64,000 nucleotides of DNA from Asticcacaulis sp. AC460 (GCF_000495795.1 NZ_AWGD01000019.1:238326-302325); one strand, 5' to 3'; counted from the stretch's first letter, positions 26,767-36,513 are shown. Made by a program: numbers and translations. The notes: generated by a model not told the origin, from the letters alone.

Positions 26767-27285
26767 TCACTTCGCCCGTTCGTAGACCTTCAGGGTAAAA
26801 TCGTGATCGTCGAATTCGGCCTTGGTGAAGGTCTCTTCGCGCACCACCTGCCAGACGGCCGGATCGATGGCCGGGAAGTGGGTGTCGCCTTCGACCGTGG
26901 CGTGGACGTGGGTGACGTAGAGCCGGTCGGCCTTGGGCAGGGTCTGGGCGTAGACATTGGCGCCGCCGATGACGCAGATCTCATCGACGCCGTCGTCGGT
27001 GGCGTGTTCTTTGGCGATATCCAGCGCTTCGAACATCGTCGCGCAGATGATGCCGCCGGGGGCCTCGAACTTCAGGTCGCGGCTGAGGATCAGGTTCAGC
27101 CGGCCGGGCAGGGGTTTTTTCGGCAGCGAGTCCCAGGTGTTCGAGCCCATGAGGATCGGCTTGCCCTGGGTGATGTCCTTGAACAGTTTCATGTCCGAGC
27201 GCAGCCGCCAGGGCAGGGTGTTGTCCTTGCCGATGACGCCGTTGTCGCTCATGGCCACGACCAGAGCCAGTTTGGGTTTGGTCAT
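26767..27285 (-). CDS. folA: Dihydrofolate reductase
   Basis: This 172-residue enzyme reduces dihydrofolate to tetrahydrofolate with NADPH. Recognisable segments are [20 protein letters not shown], the [18 protein letters not shown] cofactor region, [20 protein letters not shown] and the C-terminal FTLKVYER. The gene start overlaps the thyA stop by four bases (ATGA), the usual thyA-folA order. Thymidylate synthase makes dihydrofolate and this enzyme recycles it. Confidence 0.97.
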   Translation of the reverse strand: MTKPKLALVVAMSDNGVIGKDNTLPWRLRSDMKLFKDITQGKPILMGSNTWDSLPKKPLPGRLNLILSRDLKFEAPGGIICATMFEALDIAKEHATDDGVDEICVIGGANVYAQTLPKADRLYVTHVHATVEGDTHFPAIDPAVWQVVREETFTKAEFDDHDFTLKVYERAK

Positions 27286-28088
27286 ACGGCGACCGGCGCC
27301 TTCAGCGCGCCGTGGCTTTGGTAGTTGGCGATGGTGAGGTCAGCATAGTCGAAGCCGAACAGGTCGGTCTTCGGCGCCAGTTCCAGGGTCGGGAAGGCGA
27401 AGGGCGTGCGCTCAAGCTGCGTCTTCGCCTGGTCGATGTGGTTGCTGTAGAGGTGGACGTCGCCGAAGCTGTGGACGAAGTCGCCGGGCTTCAGGCCGAC
27501 GGCCTGGGCGACCATGTGGGTCAGCAGGGCGTAGGAGGCGATGTTGAACGGCACGCCCAGGAAGATGTCGGCCGAGCGCTGATAGAGCTGGCACGATAGC
27601 TTACCGTCAGCGACGAAGAACTGGAACAGGCAGTGGCACGGCGGCAGGGCCATGTCCTCGACCTCGGCCGGGTTCCAGGCCGAGATGACGTGGCGGCGGG
27701 AGTTCGGATTGGTCTTCAGGTTTTCGACCAGTTGCGCCATCTGGTCGATGGTGCGGCCGTCGGGGGAGGTCCATGAGCGCCACTGCTTGCCATAGACCGG
27801 GCCGAGATTGCCGTTCTCATCCGCCCATTCGTCCCAGATGGTGACGCCGTGATCGTGCAGGTATTTGACATTGGTGTCGCCGCGCAGGAACCACAGCAGC
27901 TCGACGGCGACCGACTTGAAATGGACCTTCTTGGTGGTCAGGAGTGGGAAGCCCTGGCTCAGGTCGAAGCGGATCTGGCGGCCGAACAGGCCGTAGGTGC
28001 CGGTGCCCGTCCGGTCGTCCCGGCGCACGCCGTTTTCCAGGCAGTCGCGCAACAGGTTGAGATACTGATATTCCGGATGGTCGAACAT
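27282..28088 (-). CDS. thyA: Thymidylate synthase
   Basis: This is a standard bacterial ThyA of about 268 residues. It has [10 protein letters not shown], the catalytic cysteine in [30 protein letters not shown] and HLYSNHIDQ. It converts dUMP to dTMP using methylene-tetrahydrofolate. The start at 28088 ([13 protein letters not shown]) agrees with the family; the frame extends 17 codons further upstream without family similarity. The Shine-Dalgarno is weak. It forms an operon with folA. Confidence 0.97.
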   Translation of the reverse strand: MFDHPEYQYLNLLRDCLENGVRRDDRTGTGTYGLFGRQIRFDLSQGFPLLTTKKVHFKSVAVELLWFLRGDTNVKYLHDHGVTIWDEWADENGNLGPVYGKQWRSWTSPDGRTIDQMAQLVENLKTNPNSRRHVISAWNPAEVEDMALPPCHCLFQFFVADGKLSCQLYQRSADIFLGVPFNIASYALLTHMVAQAVGLKPGDFVHSFGDVHLYSNHIDQAKTQLERTPFAFPTLELAPKTDLFGFDYADLTIANYQSHGALKAPVAV

Positions 28089-28144
28089 GGGCGGTACTTT
28101 AAGATAGGCAGCGATTCTGATCACTATAGCCGAGGCCAACCGCT

Positions 28145-29134
28145 ATGTCCCTTCCCGTTTATCGTGATGCCGACTGTGACCTGTCGCTGATTGCGGCGTC
28201 GAACGTGTTGATCATCGGTTATGGCTCACAGGGGCGGACCCATGCGCTCAACGTACGCGATTCCGGCGTGGCGCAAGTTAAGGTAGCACTTAAGCCGGGC
28301 TCGAAAACACGTGTGAAGTGCGAATCAGACGGCTTTGAAATCGTTACGGTTTCGGACGGTGTCTTGTGGGCGGACGTTATCGTGGTGCTGACCTCCGACG
28401 AGGCCCACCAGAGGTTGTTTGCCGACGAGGTCGCGCCCTATTTACGAGAAAATCAAGCGTTGATTTTCGCGCATGGCTTGTCGGTGAACTTTGGTCTGGT
28501 GGTGCCTCCGGCCGGTGTTGACGTCCTGTTGGTCTCGCCGAAAGGGATCGGTCCGCGCATCCGCGACATCTATGTGGTCGGCGACGGGGTGTTCTGTCTG
28601 TTTGCCGTCCATCAGGATGCTTCCGGCCGGGCGAAGGCGCTGGGACTGTCCTATGCGGCGGCTTTGGGCTGTGGGCGCAAGGGCATTCTCGAGACCACCA
28701 TGAAGGACGAATGCGAGAGCGATCTGTTCGGTGAGCAGGTGGTGTTGTGCGGCGGGACGCGGGAGCTGGTGACTTCGGGTTTCCAGACTCTGGTCAATGC
28801 CGGATACCCGCCCGAAGTGGCGTGGTTCGAGACCTGTTACGAGTTGAAGCTGGTGGTCGATCTGCTGTGGGAACTGGGGATGTCGGGCGGCTTCGGCAAG
28901 ATTTCGAACACGGCGGAATATGGGGCGTATCTGACCGGTCCGCGAATAATCAATGATTCATCGAAAGCGGAGATGGCGGGGGTTTTGCAGGATGTGCAGT
29001 CTGGGGCGTTCGTTCGTCGGCTTATGGCCGATTACGATGCGGGCAGTCCGGATCTGAATGCCCGGCGGGAGGCGTTGAGGGATAATCTGCTGGATGCGAC
29101 GAAGGCATATCTGGATGGTGTGGCGAAGGGATGA
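28145..29134 (+). CDS. Divergent ketol-acid reductoisomerase paralogue
   Basis: The 329-residue product is clearly related to IlvC, which makes 2,3-dihydroxy-isovalerate for valine and leucine synthesis. It keeps the Rossmann motif IIGYGSQGRTHALNVRDSG, the histidine in AHGLS, the magnesium ligands in DECESDLFGEQ and CYELKL, and SNTAEYGAYLTGPR. It departs from the norm at SPKGIGPRIRDIY, where enzymes have APKGPGH, and at several adjacent sites. It could be a working but unusual isozyme or a paralogue with another substrate. No other ilv genes surround it. A MITE-like repeat begins eight bases after its stop. Confidence 0.8.
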   Translation: MSLPVYRDADCDLSLIAASNVLIIGYGSQGRTHALNVRDSGVAQVKVALKPGSKTRVKCESDGFEIVTVSDGVLWADVIVVLTSDEAHQRLFADEVAPYLRENQALIFAHGLSVNFGLVVPPAGVDVLLVSPKGIGPRIRDIYVVGDGVFCLFAVHQDASGRAKALGLSYAAALGCGRKGILETTMKDECESDLFGEQVVLCGGTRELVTSGFQTLVNAGYPPEVAWFETCYELKLVVDLLWELGMSGGFGKISNTAEYGAYLTGPRIINDSSKAEMAGVLQDVQSGAFVRRLMADYDAGSPDLNARREALRDNLLDATKAYLDGVAKG

Positions 29135-29141
29135 GCTGTTC

Positions 29142-29330
29142 TTATCCTCCAACGCTTGCGGGGGAGCGGGGCGGCCCGTGCCGTGCTGAGCAAGCGAAGG
29201 CAAAACCGTAGCGCGTCGAAGCTGAGGGAGCCGAAGCTCGGAGCTTGTAACGCCCCCTCCGTCTCGACACGCTTCGGCCCAAGGGGGGCCTCGCTTGCTC
29301 GCCACCTCCCCCGCAAGCGGTGGAGGATAA
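29142..29330. repeat. MITE-like element with 25-bp terminal inverted repeats
   Basis: The left end TTATCCTCCAacGCTTGCG (29142-29166 in full) and the right end 29306-29330 are inverted copies with a single mismatch over 25 bases. Inside, GAGCAAGCGA and TCGCTTGCTC form a second nested pair. There is no open frame of interest. The 189-bp size and nested symmetry fit a non-autonomous element or a large foldback RNA. Confidence 0.7.
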
Positions 29331-29381
29331 GTTGGTCTCTCATGGCCGCTATGGTAAGCAGTCATGGTGTTGGAAGATTAA

Positions 29382-29588
29382 ATGACGCTAACTCGGATTA
29401 ATACAGACCCTCAAATTATGGGAGGTCGACCTTGTATCAGCGGCTTTCGCGTCACTGTGAGCATGATTGTGCGGCAACTGGGAAGCGGGAGATCAGTTGA
29501 CGACCTACTTGCCGATTATCCGTTTCTTGATCGGGAAGACGTATTGCAAGCTCTGCTTTATGCTGCCCGTCGTGTTTCACGACAATAA
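29382..29588 (+). CDS. DUF433 antitoxin-like protein (orphan)
   Basis: The 68-residue product matches the DUF433 family: INTDPQIMGGRPCISGFRVTVSMIV, a helix-turn-helix, then VDDLLADYPFLDREDVLQALLYAA. Members act as antitoxins for DUF5615 PIN-like toxins, normally encoded immediately downstream. Here the stop (586-588 of 29 kb) abuts the stop of the convergent methyltransferase, so no toxin gene is present. GGAAG precedes the ATG. It is either a solitary antitoxin or the remainder of a lost module. Confidence 0.85.
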   Translation: MTLTRINTDPQIMGGRPCISGFRVTVSMIVRQLGSGRSVDDLLADYPFLDREDVLQALLYAARRVSRQ

Positions 29589-30383
29589 TTACCACCCCAA
29601 GACCTCTTCGCCGCGTAGGATCGCTTCGACTTCGGGTGTGTGTTTTCGGTTGCCTTGGTCGTGCAGAACAAGCGGAGGTAACAGGCGCAGCGGCGCCTTG
29701 CCCAGGCGTTTGCCACAGACCAGGATTCTTTTGGCGTTCTTTTCGATAAACGGTTGAATGGGCCGTACCCGGAAGGAACCCGCCTTTGACGACAGGCCGG
29801 TCAGGATGTCGCCCAGTCGGTCGGCCCGGTGGATGAAGACGATGTCTCCGCCGTCCTTCACCGCCGCCAGGGCGAAGTCCAGCCAGGCGCCCAAACCGTC
29901 ATCGGCGATCCAGGCTGGGCGCTTGGCCTCATGCGGCGGGCGCAGGGTGTCCGGGTCATCGAAGAAGGGCGGGTTGCTAAACACCAGATCGAAGCGGTCG
30001 AGGCCCAGAGTTTTGAAACCGGCGCCGATATCGCCGGTCATTACTGTCACATCGTCATGGCTGTTAAGGGCGGCGTTGCCGCGCGCGAGTTCGGCGTAGG
30101 CCGGTTCGCGCTCGATGCCGGTCAGCGCTAAATCAGGGCAACGCGCCTTCAGCGACAGCATGGCGCCGCCGGCGCCGCAGCCCAGTTCCAAAGCCTTCCC
30201 GCGCGGCGCCAATCCGGCGCAGGCCGCGGCCAGCAGAGCGCCGTCCATGCCGATGCGATAGCCCTTGGCGGGCTGCATCACTTTGACGCGCCCGCCCAGC
30301 AGGTGCGTCGGCGTGGTTTCTGTGGCACAATCAACCGGTGATGAAGCGGTCTCGGTCCCCATAAGAGATTGTTTTCTGATCAT
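29589..30383 (-). CDS. TrmN6-like tRNA (adenine-N6) methyltransferase
   Basis: This 264-residue class I methyltransferase has the SAM loop LELGCGAGGAMLSL and the N6-adenine motif NPPF (FSNPPFFDDPDTL). The N-terminal part (GGRVKVMQPAKGYRIGMDG) is typical of TrmN6/YfiC proteins, which methylate A37 of valine tRNA. The start is taken at 30383; an ATG seven codons later is possible. It is divergent from the prenyl synthase gene, with overlapping upstream regions. Family membership is firm, the tRNA target inferred. Confidence 0.85.
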   Translation of the reverse strand: MIRKQSLMGTETASSPVDCATETTPTHLLGGRVKVMQPAKGYRIGMDGALLAAACAGLAPRGKALELGCGAGGAMLSLKARCPDLALTGIEREPAYAELARGNAALNSHDDVTVMTGDIGAGFKTLGLDRFDLVFSNPPFFDDPDTLRPPHEAKRPAWIADDGLGAWLDFALAAVKDGGDIVFIHRADRLGDILTGLSSKAGSFRVRPIQPFIEKNAKRILVCGKRLGKAPLRLLPPLVLHDQGNRKHTPEVEAILRGEEVLGW

Positions 30384-30489
30384 TTCGCCGCCTGTATGGC
30401 AGCTACGGTTGAAGTTTACTATCGCGGGCCATTGCCTGCACCGTCAAGGCGGTTTATGGCCTTTACCGTTTGTGTCAGGAGTTAACACC

Positions 30490-31509
30490 TTGGATTCGGC
30501 CAATATCGAGACTGTACGCCCGCCGGTCGCCAAAGCCGACGTGAACGCCCTGGTCAGCCTGACCGCCGCGGACATGGTCAAGGTCAACAGTCTGATCACC
30601 GCCCGGATGCAGTCCGAAGTCGCCGTCATTCCCGCCCTGGCCGAGCACCTGATCGCCGCCGGCGGCAAGCGCCTGCGCCCGCTTTTGTGCGTGGCCGCCG
30701 CGCGCCTGTGCGAGGTGCGCAACGACAACCATCACAAGCTGTCGGCCGCCGTCGAATTCATCCATACCGCCACCCTGTTGCACGATGATGTCGTCGACTC
30801 GTCGTCCCTGCGCCGCGGCAAGGTCGCCGCCCACCTGATCTGGGGTGCGCCGTCGTCGGTGTTGGTCGGCGACTTTCTGTTCGCCCGCGCCTTCGAGCTG
30901 ATGGTCGAGACCGGTTCGCTGCGGGCGCTCGACATCCTGTCCAAGGCTTCGGCCGTCATCACCCAAGGCGAAGTCCTGCAGTTGATGAAGGCGTTCGACC
31001 TGAACCTCAGCCAGGCTGACTATATCGAGATCATTTCGTCGAAGACTGCTGCTCTGTTTTCGGCGGCGTCCGAAAGTGGCGCCGTGGCCGCCGGCGCTTC
31101 CGAAGACAAGATCACGGCGTTGTACAGCTATGGCCTGAACCTGGGCCTGGCCTTCCAGATCCAGGACGACGTGCTGGACTATCACGGCGATGCCGCCGAC
31201 CTGGGCAAGAATGCCGGCGACGATTTTGCCGAGGGCAAGTCGACCCTGCCGCTGATCCTGGCCATGCAGGCGACCAAGGCGACGGACGAGGCCTTCTGGG
31301 CCCGCACCATCGGCGAGCGCAAGCAGCAGGACGGCGATTTTGCCCATGCGCAACGGTTGATGATTGAGTCCGGAGCGCTGGACCAGGCGCGCGCCGTCGC
31401 CCGCGGCTATGCCGACAAGGCCCGCGCCGCGCTTTCGGTGTTCGAGCCCGGCCCGTGGCGCGCCGCGTTAGAAAACCTGGCGCTGTACAGCGTGGAACGG
31501 CAAAAGTAG
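30490..31509 (+). CDS. ispB: Polyprenyl (octaprenyl/decaprenyl) diphosphate synthase
   Basis: The 339-residue enzyme has the first aspartate motif LLHDDVVDSS, the second QIQDDVLDY and GGKRLRPLL near the N-terminus. It builds the long isoprenoid tail of ubiquinone by repeated isopentenyl addition. The start is TTG 30490, eight bases after TCAGGA. The open frame reaches 75 codons further upstream, but that part overlaps the divergent methyltransferase and shows no family similarity. Tail length cannot be read from the sequence. Confidence 0.92.
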   Translation: MDSANIETVRPPVAKADVNALVSLTAADMVKVNSLITARMQSEVAVIPALAEHLIAAGGKRLRPLLCVAAARLCEVRNDNHHKLSAAVEFIHTATLLHDDVVDSSSLRRGKVAAHLIWGAPSSVLVGDFLFARAFELMVETGSLRALDILSKASAVITQGEVLQLMKAFDLNLSQADYIEIISSKTAALFSAASESGAVAAGASEDKITALYSYGLNLGLAFQIQDDVLDYHGDAADLGKNAGDDFAEGKSTLPLILAMQATKATDEAFWARTIGERKQQDGDFAHAQRLMIESGALDQARAVARGYADKARAALSVFEPGPWRAALENLALYSVERQK

Positions 31510-31522
31510 ACAAGGCGCGACC

Positions 31523-32725
31523 TTGACTCAGGACACCACGCGCAGCACTGAGGCCCGGTTTTTCGAACTGGATATCCTGCGCGGCATTGCGGCGTCGATG
31601 GTGGTGCTGTTTCACTACAAGCACTTCCTGCTCGATGACACTGGCAATTTCGACTATGCCCGCATGCCGCTCTATGCCTTGCTGGCGCCGGTCTATGTCT
31701 ATGGCCAGTTCTTCGTCGAGCTGTTCTTTTCGATCTCGGGCTATGTCTTTTTCTGGCTGTATGCGGAAGCCGTGTCGCAACGGCGGGTGGGGTTGCGCAG
31801 CTTCTTTATCGCCCGGTTTTCGCGGCTGTATCCGTTGTTTTTCCTGACCTTTGTCGCGGTCGCTCTGATCCAGTGGGTGTTCGTCAGCCTATATGGCCAG
31901 GCCTATATCTATCAGGACAATTCGCCGGGCCAGTTCGTGCTCAACCTGTTCATGGTGCATCAGTGGCTGCCCGGGGCGCAGATGTCGTTCAACGGGCCGT
32001 CGTGGTCGATCTCGGTCGAGGTCTTTCTCTATGGCGTTTTCTTCGCCCTGTGTGCTCTGCGGCTGAACAAGCCTTCGATGATTGCTGCTGTGGTGGTGCT
32101 GGGGCTGCTGTTCAAATATCTGCAACCCCAGCCGGCGCCGGACTTCACGCGCGGTATTCCGAATTTCTTTCTGGGTGGGCTGATCTTTTACGCCGTACAG
32201 TATCTGAGAGATCATGCCCGGGCGGTGTGGCTGGAACGGGTGGAGAGGGTGCTGGTGTGGCTGGTGCCGGCGCTGTGGCTGGTGGCCTATGTCATTGGGC
32301 ATGATCTGATCTGGGGACCGGTCGGCGACTGGATCGAAAGCCACGATATCGGCTCGAAATCCGTCCTGTTCAGCACCGACAGCTTTGTCTATGTCCTGGT
32401 GCCGTTGACCTTGCTGGCACTGGGTCTGCAGCAGGGGAAGTGGCTGAATGCCGACAAGCTCGAAAAATGGGCCTGGGTTGGTGATGTCAGCTATTCGGTT
32501 TACCTGATCCATTTTCCGTTGCAGCTGATGATCATGGTCGGGCTGGCGCACCTGCCGTTTGAGGTGCGGGCGGGCTTTTTTGCCTCGCCGCTGGTGTTGC
32601 TGCTGTTTATGGCGATCGCCCTGGGACTGGCGCGCTTGAGCTTCCTCTATTTCGAAATGCCGATGCGCCGGCTGCTGAAGGATTGGCTGACGCGCAGACT
32701 GGCGCCGGGGACACCGATCCTTTAA
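31523..32725 (+). CDS. Acyltransferase family 3 membrane protein
   Basis: The protein has about 400 residues and ten or so membrane segments. It begins with the family motif LDILRGIAASMVVLFHY and carries FSISGYVFFWLY, the arginine in FSRLYPLFF, and NGPSWSISVEVFLYG. These proteins move acyl groups onto sugars or lipids on the outer face of the inner membrane, for example O-antigen or exopolysaccharide. It starts at TTG 31523, 13 bases after the prenyl synthase gene, so co-transcription is likely. The acceptor is unknown. It is related to the protein at 56455. Confidence 0.88.
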   Translation: MTQDTTRSTEARFFELDILRGIAASMVVLFHYKHFLLDDTGNFDYARMPLYALLAPVYVYGQFFVELFFSISGYVFFWLYAEAVSQRRVGLRSFFIARFSRLYPLFFLTFVAVALIQWVFVSLYGQAYIYQDNSPGQFVLNLFMVHQWLPGAQMSFNGPSWSISVEVFLYGVFFALCALRLNKPSMIAAVVVLGLLFKYLQPQPAPDFTRGIPNFFLGGLIFYAVQYLRDHARAVWLERVERVLVWLVPALWLVAYVIGHDLIWGPVGDWIESHDIGSKSVLFSTDSFVYVLVPLTLLALGLQQGKWLNADKLEKWAWVGDVSYSVYLIHFPLQLMIMVGLAHLPFEVRAGFFASPLVLLLFMAIALGLARLSFLYFEMPMRRLLKDWLTRRLAPGTPIL

Positions 32726-32753
32726 AACGGTCGCGTCTTAGAGGAGCGACTCA

Positions 32754-34280
32754 ATGTCCGATCTGCCGGGAGCCTTTGTCGGCCAAGGTACCAATCCGCA
32801 AATCCTGCTGTACAGCCGCGCCAACCGCCACGGCCTGATCGCCGGCGCCACCGGTACCGGCAAGACCATCACGCTCCAGATCCTGGCCCAGGCCTTTTCC
32901 GATGCTGGGGTGCCGGTCTTCGCCGCCGATATCAAGGGCGACCTGTCGGGCCTGTCGCAGCCCGGAACGCCCAATGAAAAGCTGCTGGAACGCGCCAAGG
33001 GGATGAACCTGGACCTGACGCCGGCCGCGGCGCCGGTGGTCTTCTGGGACCTGTACGGCGAAAAGGGCCACCCGATCCGGGCGACCATTTCCGAGATGGG
33101 GCCGCTGTTGCTGGCGCGGTTGCTCGATTTGAATGATGTCCAGGAAGGGGTGCTCAACATTGCCTTTGCCGTGGCCGACAAGGAAGGCCTGTTGCTGCTG
33201 GATCTGGATGATCTGCGCGCCATGCTGAAATACCTGTCGGAGAACAGCAAGGAGATCGGCGCCACCTACGGCCAGGTATCCCCGACCACCATCGCTACCA
33301 TCCAGCGCAACCTGTTGACGTTGGAGAACCAGGGTGCGGCCAAGTTCTTCGGCGAGCCGGCGCTGCGGCTGGAAGACCTGATGCGGACCAACATCAGCGG
33401 CAAGGGCTATGTCAATATCCTGGCCTCGGACCGGCTGATGCAGAACCCGAAGCTGTATTCGACCTTCCTTCTGTGGCTTATGGCCGAGTTGTTCGAGGAA
33501 CTGCCCGAGGTCGGCGATCCGGAAAAGCCGCGCCTGGTGTTTTTCTTCGACGAGGCGCACCTGCTGTTCAACCAGGCGTCCAAGGCGCTGCTGGAAAAAA
33601 TCGAGCAGGTGGTCCGCCTGATCCGGTCGAAGGGCGTCGGTATCTACTTCATCACCCAGAACCCGGCCGATGTGCCTGATGCCGTGCTCGGGCAGTTGGG
33701 CAACCGGGTGCAGCATGCCTTGCGCGCCTATACGCCGTCGGAACAGAAGGGCTTAAAGTCGGCGGCGGACTCGTTCCGCGTCAATCCCGAGTTCAACACG
33801 CTGGAGGTGCTGCAGCAACTGGGCACCGGCGAAGCCCTGGTGTCGCTGATGGACGAGAAGGGGCGGCCGAATATCACCGAGCGCGCCCTGATCCGGCCGC
33901 CGGCGTCGCGTATGGGGCCGGCCACAGAACAGGAGCGGGCGGCCATCGTGGCGGCGTCGCCGGTCGGCGGCATGTACGACACTGAGCGCGACCGCGAGTC
34001 GGCCTATGAGCTGTTGTCGGCGCGCGCTGCCAAGGTGGCGGCCGATGCCCCGCCCCCGCCGCCTTCTGCCGAAGAAAAGGCGGCTGCGAAAGCGGCTGTC
34101 CAGGCGGCCAAGGACGAAGAACGCCAGCGCGTCGCCGACGAGAAGGCCAAGGCTAAGGCGACGGCCGATACGCTGAAGACGGTCAAGCAGGTGGCCGTGC
34201 CGATCATCCGCTCGGTCGGGATTGCCATTGTCGGCCAGCTGATGCGCGGTATGTTCGGCACGACCAAGCGGCGGCGGTAG
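32754..34280 (+). CDS. YjgR/HerA-like ATPase (DUF853)
   Basis: The 508-residue P-loop ATPase has Walker A GATGTGKT, Walker [10 protein letters not shown] and the sensor-like [18 protein letters not shown]. Its order and length match YjgR/DUF853, relatives of the HerA-FtsK pumping ATPases with unknown cellular role. A Pro-rich and Ala/Lys/Glu-rich coiled-coil linker ([17 protein letters not shown]) precedes a short hydrophobic end ([15 protein letters not shown]). It starts after GAGGAGCGACTCA. No NurA-type nuclease gene is adjacent. Confidence 0.9.
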   Translation: MSDLPGAFVGQGTNPQILLYSRANRHGLIAGATGTGKTITLQILAQAFSDAGVPVFAADIKGDLSGLSQPGTPNEKLLERAKGMNLDLTPAAAPVVFWDLYGEKGHPIRATISEMGPLLLARLLDLNDVQEGVLNIAFAVADKEGLLLLDLDDLRAMLKYLSENSKEIGATYGQVSPTTIATIQRNLLTLENQGAAKFFGEPALRLEDLMRTNISGKGYVNILASDRLMQNPKLYSTFLLWLMAELFEELPEVGDPEKPRLVFFFDEAHLLFNQASKALLEKIEQVVRLIRSKGVGIYFITQNPADVPDAVLGQLGNRVQHALRAYTPSEQKGLKSAADSFRVNPEFNTLEVLQQLGTGEALVSLMDEKGRPNITERALIRPPASRMGPATEQERAAIVAASPVGGMYDTERDRESAYELLSARAAKVAADAPPPPPSAEEKAAAKAAVQAAKDEERQRVADEKAKAKATADTLKTVKQVAVPIIRSVGIAIVGQLMRGMFGTTKRRR

Positions 34281-34283
34281 GGT

Positions 34284-35780
34284 TTATCTGCCGCGACCGA
34301 AAAAGGCTCTGAACAGGGCCAGTTTTTCCGGCAGGAGGATCGGGCGCGATGATACCGTTTCGTCGAGGATGGCGATCGTAGGGGCGCTCGTTGCGTAGGG
34401 CTGCCATAGGTTGGGATTGCCGTTCGCGACCCAATTGACCCAGATTGCCATCATCTGTTCGGAGATAGCGCGGTCGGTGTCGGTGAACGGCCGCCCAGGT
34501 GTATCCAGTACGCCGAAGACATAGGGTATTTCTGACGAGTGGAAGGCCCGGTAGCGCGCCGATTCCGGTCCCGGCTCGATATGGGTCCACAGATAGGCGT
34601 AGATGGGCTGCCGGCTGGATTGCATGCGGTCCCCGGCCCAGAAGGCCATGGCGGCCAGGCCCTGGTCGCGGGCCAGGTCGTCACGTGAGGCCCGGGCTTC
34701 GGTGTCGGTGGTGCCCGCGGGATAGACTTTGAGAACCTGATCGGCAAGCGGTCCATAGGTCTGCGCGATCATCGTCCGGTAGGAGTCAGGCGTCAGGGTG
34801 TCCGGCTGGAAGAAGCTCTGCGCGCTTGTCTCATTGGCCGTCATGCCGGTCATGATAGGGACGTCGTTGATCGGCGTCGTGCCGGGCAGGACGTTGCCGT
34901 CGATGATCGGGCGAAAGGCGAGGCCGCTCTTGCGCACCGTTGTGTCGAGGTCGGCCGGGCTGAGGCGGCGCAGGTCGTTGAGGTTAGCGACGCCGGCGGC
35001 GGTGACAAGGGCTTTGCCGTCTGCGTCCGCGCTCGACCGGTCGGCGAAGCGCAAGCCGATACTGGAACCGCTCTGGGCGATCGCCTGGCTGAACAGGCCG
35101 CTGGCCTTGGGGCTGGCCAGGAGGGCATGGACGGAAGCGGCGCCGGCGGATTGACCGGCTACCGTGACGCGGGACGAGTCACCTCCGAAGGCGGCGATAT
35201 TGTCGTGGACCCATTGCAGGGCGGCGATCTGGTCCTGCAGGCCGTAATTGCCGGAGACGCCGCTTTCGGTCATCAGGTCCGGGTGCGACAGGAAGCCGTA
35301 GACGCCCAGGCGGTAATTGATCGTGACGACGATGATGCCTTTGTCAGCCAGGGCCGCACCATTGTAGATCGGCACGGCGCCGGACCCGCCCGTGAAGGCG
35401 CCGCCATGGATCCAGACCAGGACCGGGAGTTTTGCGTCGGCGGTTTTGGGTGTCCAGACATTGAGGTAGAGGCAGTCTTCGCTGACCGGTCCGGTCGGAA
35501 GATATTCCGGCGTCCAGGGGCCCAATCCGCCGGGCGTCAGGTTCTGCTGGCAGTCCGCGCCGAAGTGGTCGGCCTTGCGGGTACCGGTCCAACTGGCCGG
35601 TGTTGCGGGTGGTTTCCAGCGGCGTTCGCCGACCGGTGGTGCAGCGAAGGGGAGGCCCAGATAGGCGGTGGTGGTCTTGTCCGGAATGACCTCGATATCG
35701 CCCTGGGCCGTGTGGACGGTGCCGGCGAGGGCAGGCGTTGTAAGCGCAAGGGCCAGGACGGCGATCAGGGGTTTGAGCAT
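34284..35780 (-). CDS. Type B carboxylesterase, exported
   Basis: The protein has about 498 residues from the start at 35780 (MLKPLIAVLALAL, signal peptide ending PALAG). Carboxylesterase motifs are present: EDCLYLNVWTP, the oxyanion hole VWIHGGAFTGGSG and the nucleophile elbow GQSAGAASV. The histidine lies in the late segment RAFHSSEIPYVFG. It hydrolyses carboxylic esters in the periplasm. The frame continues upstream into the intergenic repeat, which creates an apparent but false N-terminus. AAGG lies nine bases before the chosen ATG. Confidence 0.92.
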   Translation of the reverse strand: MLKPLIAVLALALTTPALAGTVHTAQGDIEVIPDKTTTAYLGLPFAAPPVGERRWKPPATPASWTGTRKADHFGADCQQNLTPGGLGPWTPEYLPTGPVSEDCLYLNVWTPKTADAKLPVLVWIHGGAFTGGSGAVPIYNGAALADKGIIVVTINYRLGVYGFLSHPDLMTESGVSGNYGLQDQIAALQWVHDNIAAFGGDSSRVTVAGQSAGAASVHALLASPKASGLFSQAIAQSGSSIGLRFADRSSADADGKALVTAAGVANLNDLRRLSPADLDTTVRKSGLAFRPIIDGNVLPGTTPINDVPIMTGMTANETSAQSFFQPDTLTPDSYRTMIAQTYGPLADQVLKVYPAGTTDTEARASRDDLARDQGLAAMAFWAGDRMQSSRQPIYAYLWTHIEPGPESARYRAFHSSEIPYVFGVLDTPGRPFTDTDRAISEQMMAIWVNWVANGNPNLWQPYATSAPTIAILDETVSSRPILLPEKLALFRAFFGRGR

Positions 35781-35825
35781 GTGCCAAGCCTTCCAGAATA
35801 TGAGCCATCGTAACAGGAAAATTAC

Positions 35826-35894
35826 GGCGGGCCAAATCCCCCACCGTCTCATTTGCTTCCAGCAAATGATCCACCTCCCCGTATAACGGGGAGG
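35826..35894 (+). repeat. Intergenic two-hairpin repeat, copy 3
   Basis: Identical in core to copy 2: CATTTGCttccaGCAAATG then CTCCCCGtataaCGGGGAG. It sits upstream of the minus-strand esterase and downstream of the minus-strand YdeI-like gene, without touching either frame. Confidence 0.9.
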
Positions 35895-35931
35895 GATAAG
35901 ATATTGAAAAATCTAGTCTTCGTATCCTGGT

Positions 35932-36513
35932 CTAGTCGTCCAGGCCTTTGCCGGCCAGGATCTGCGGGGCGGCCTTGTCGATGCGGGCCTCGCGGGTCTT
36001 GGATTGTTTCGCCGAGGAAAAGTGCAGCAGGTAACCGCGCTGGCGGCCCGGTGTCAGAGCCTCGAACGCCATCCTCAGCGCCGCGTCCTCGTCCAGGCGA
36101 AGCTGGAACTCCTCGGGCATGGAGAATTGCGAGGTCGGCTTGAAATCGACCTTCAGACCGGCCTTTTCGACGCCGATGGCGCCATGGATATAGGCCTTGA
36201 GCAGGTTGTCCATGCCGTCGATCTGGTCGGCATTGGTGAAACGGATCTGGCGCGCCGACTGGACGTTTTCCGTCTGTTGCACCAGGACCCCGTCGGGATC
36301 GCTGATCAGGGCGCCCTTGAAGAACAGATAGGCGCAATAGTCCTTGAAGCCGTGGATCAGCACCACGTTCTGCCCGTTCAGCGTGTAGCAGGGATGACCC
36401 CACTTGAAGTCCTCGGTCAGGTCGCAGGCCAGGGCGATCGCGCGCAGCTTGACGAAGGCGTCGTGCCAGGACTTTTCCCGCGCCAGGTAGGAATCGACCT
36501 TGGGGTTGCTCAT
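35932..36513 (-). CDS. YdeI/DUF1801-type protein
   Basis: The 193-residue protein has a DUF1801 core (DFKWGHPCYTLNGQNVVLIHGFKDYCAYLFFKGAL) and the YdeI/OmpD-associated C-terminal part (PEEFQLRLDEDAALRMAFEALTPGRQRGYLLHFSSAKQSKTREARI). Members are small cytoplasmic proteins linked with stress or metal handling, without a settled activity. Its start overlaps the stop of the upstream TIM-barrel gene by one base (TGATG), so the pair is translationally coupled. Confidence 0.82.
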   Translation of the reverse strand: MSNPKVDSYLAREKSWHDAFVKLRAIALACDLTEDFKWGHPCYTLNGQNVVLIHGFKDYCAYLFFKGALISDPDGVLVQQTENVQSARQIRFTNADQIDGMDNLLKAYIHGAIGVEKAGLKVDFKPTSQFSMPEEFQLRLDEDAALRMAFEALTPGRQRGYLLHFSSAKQSKTREARIDKAAPQILAGKGLDD

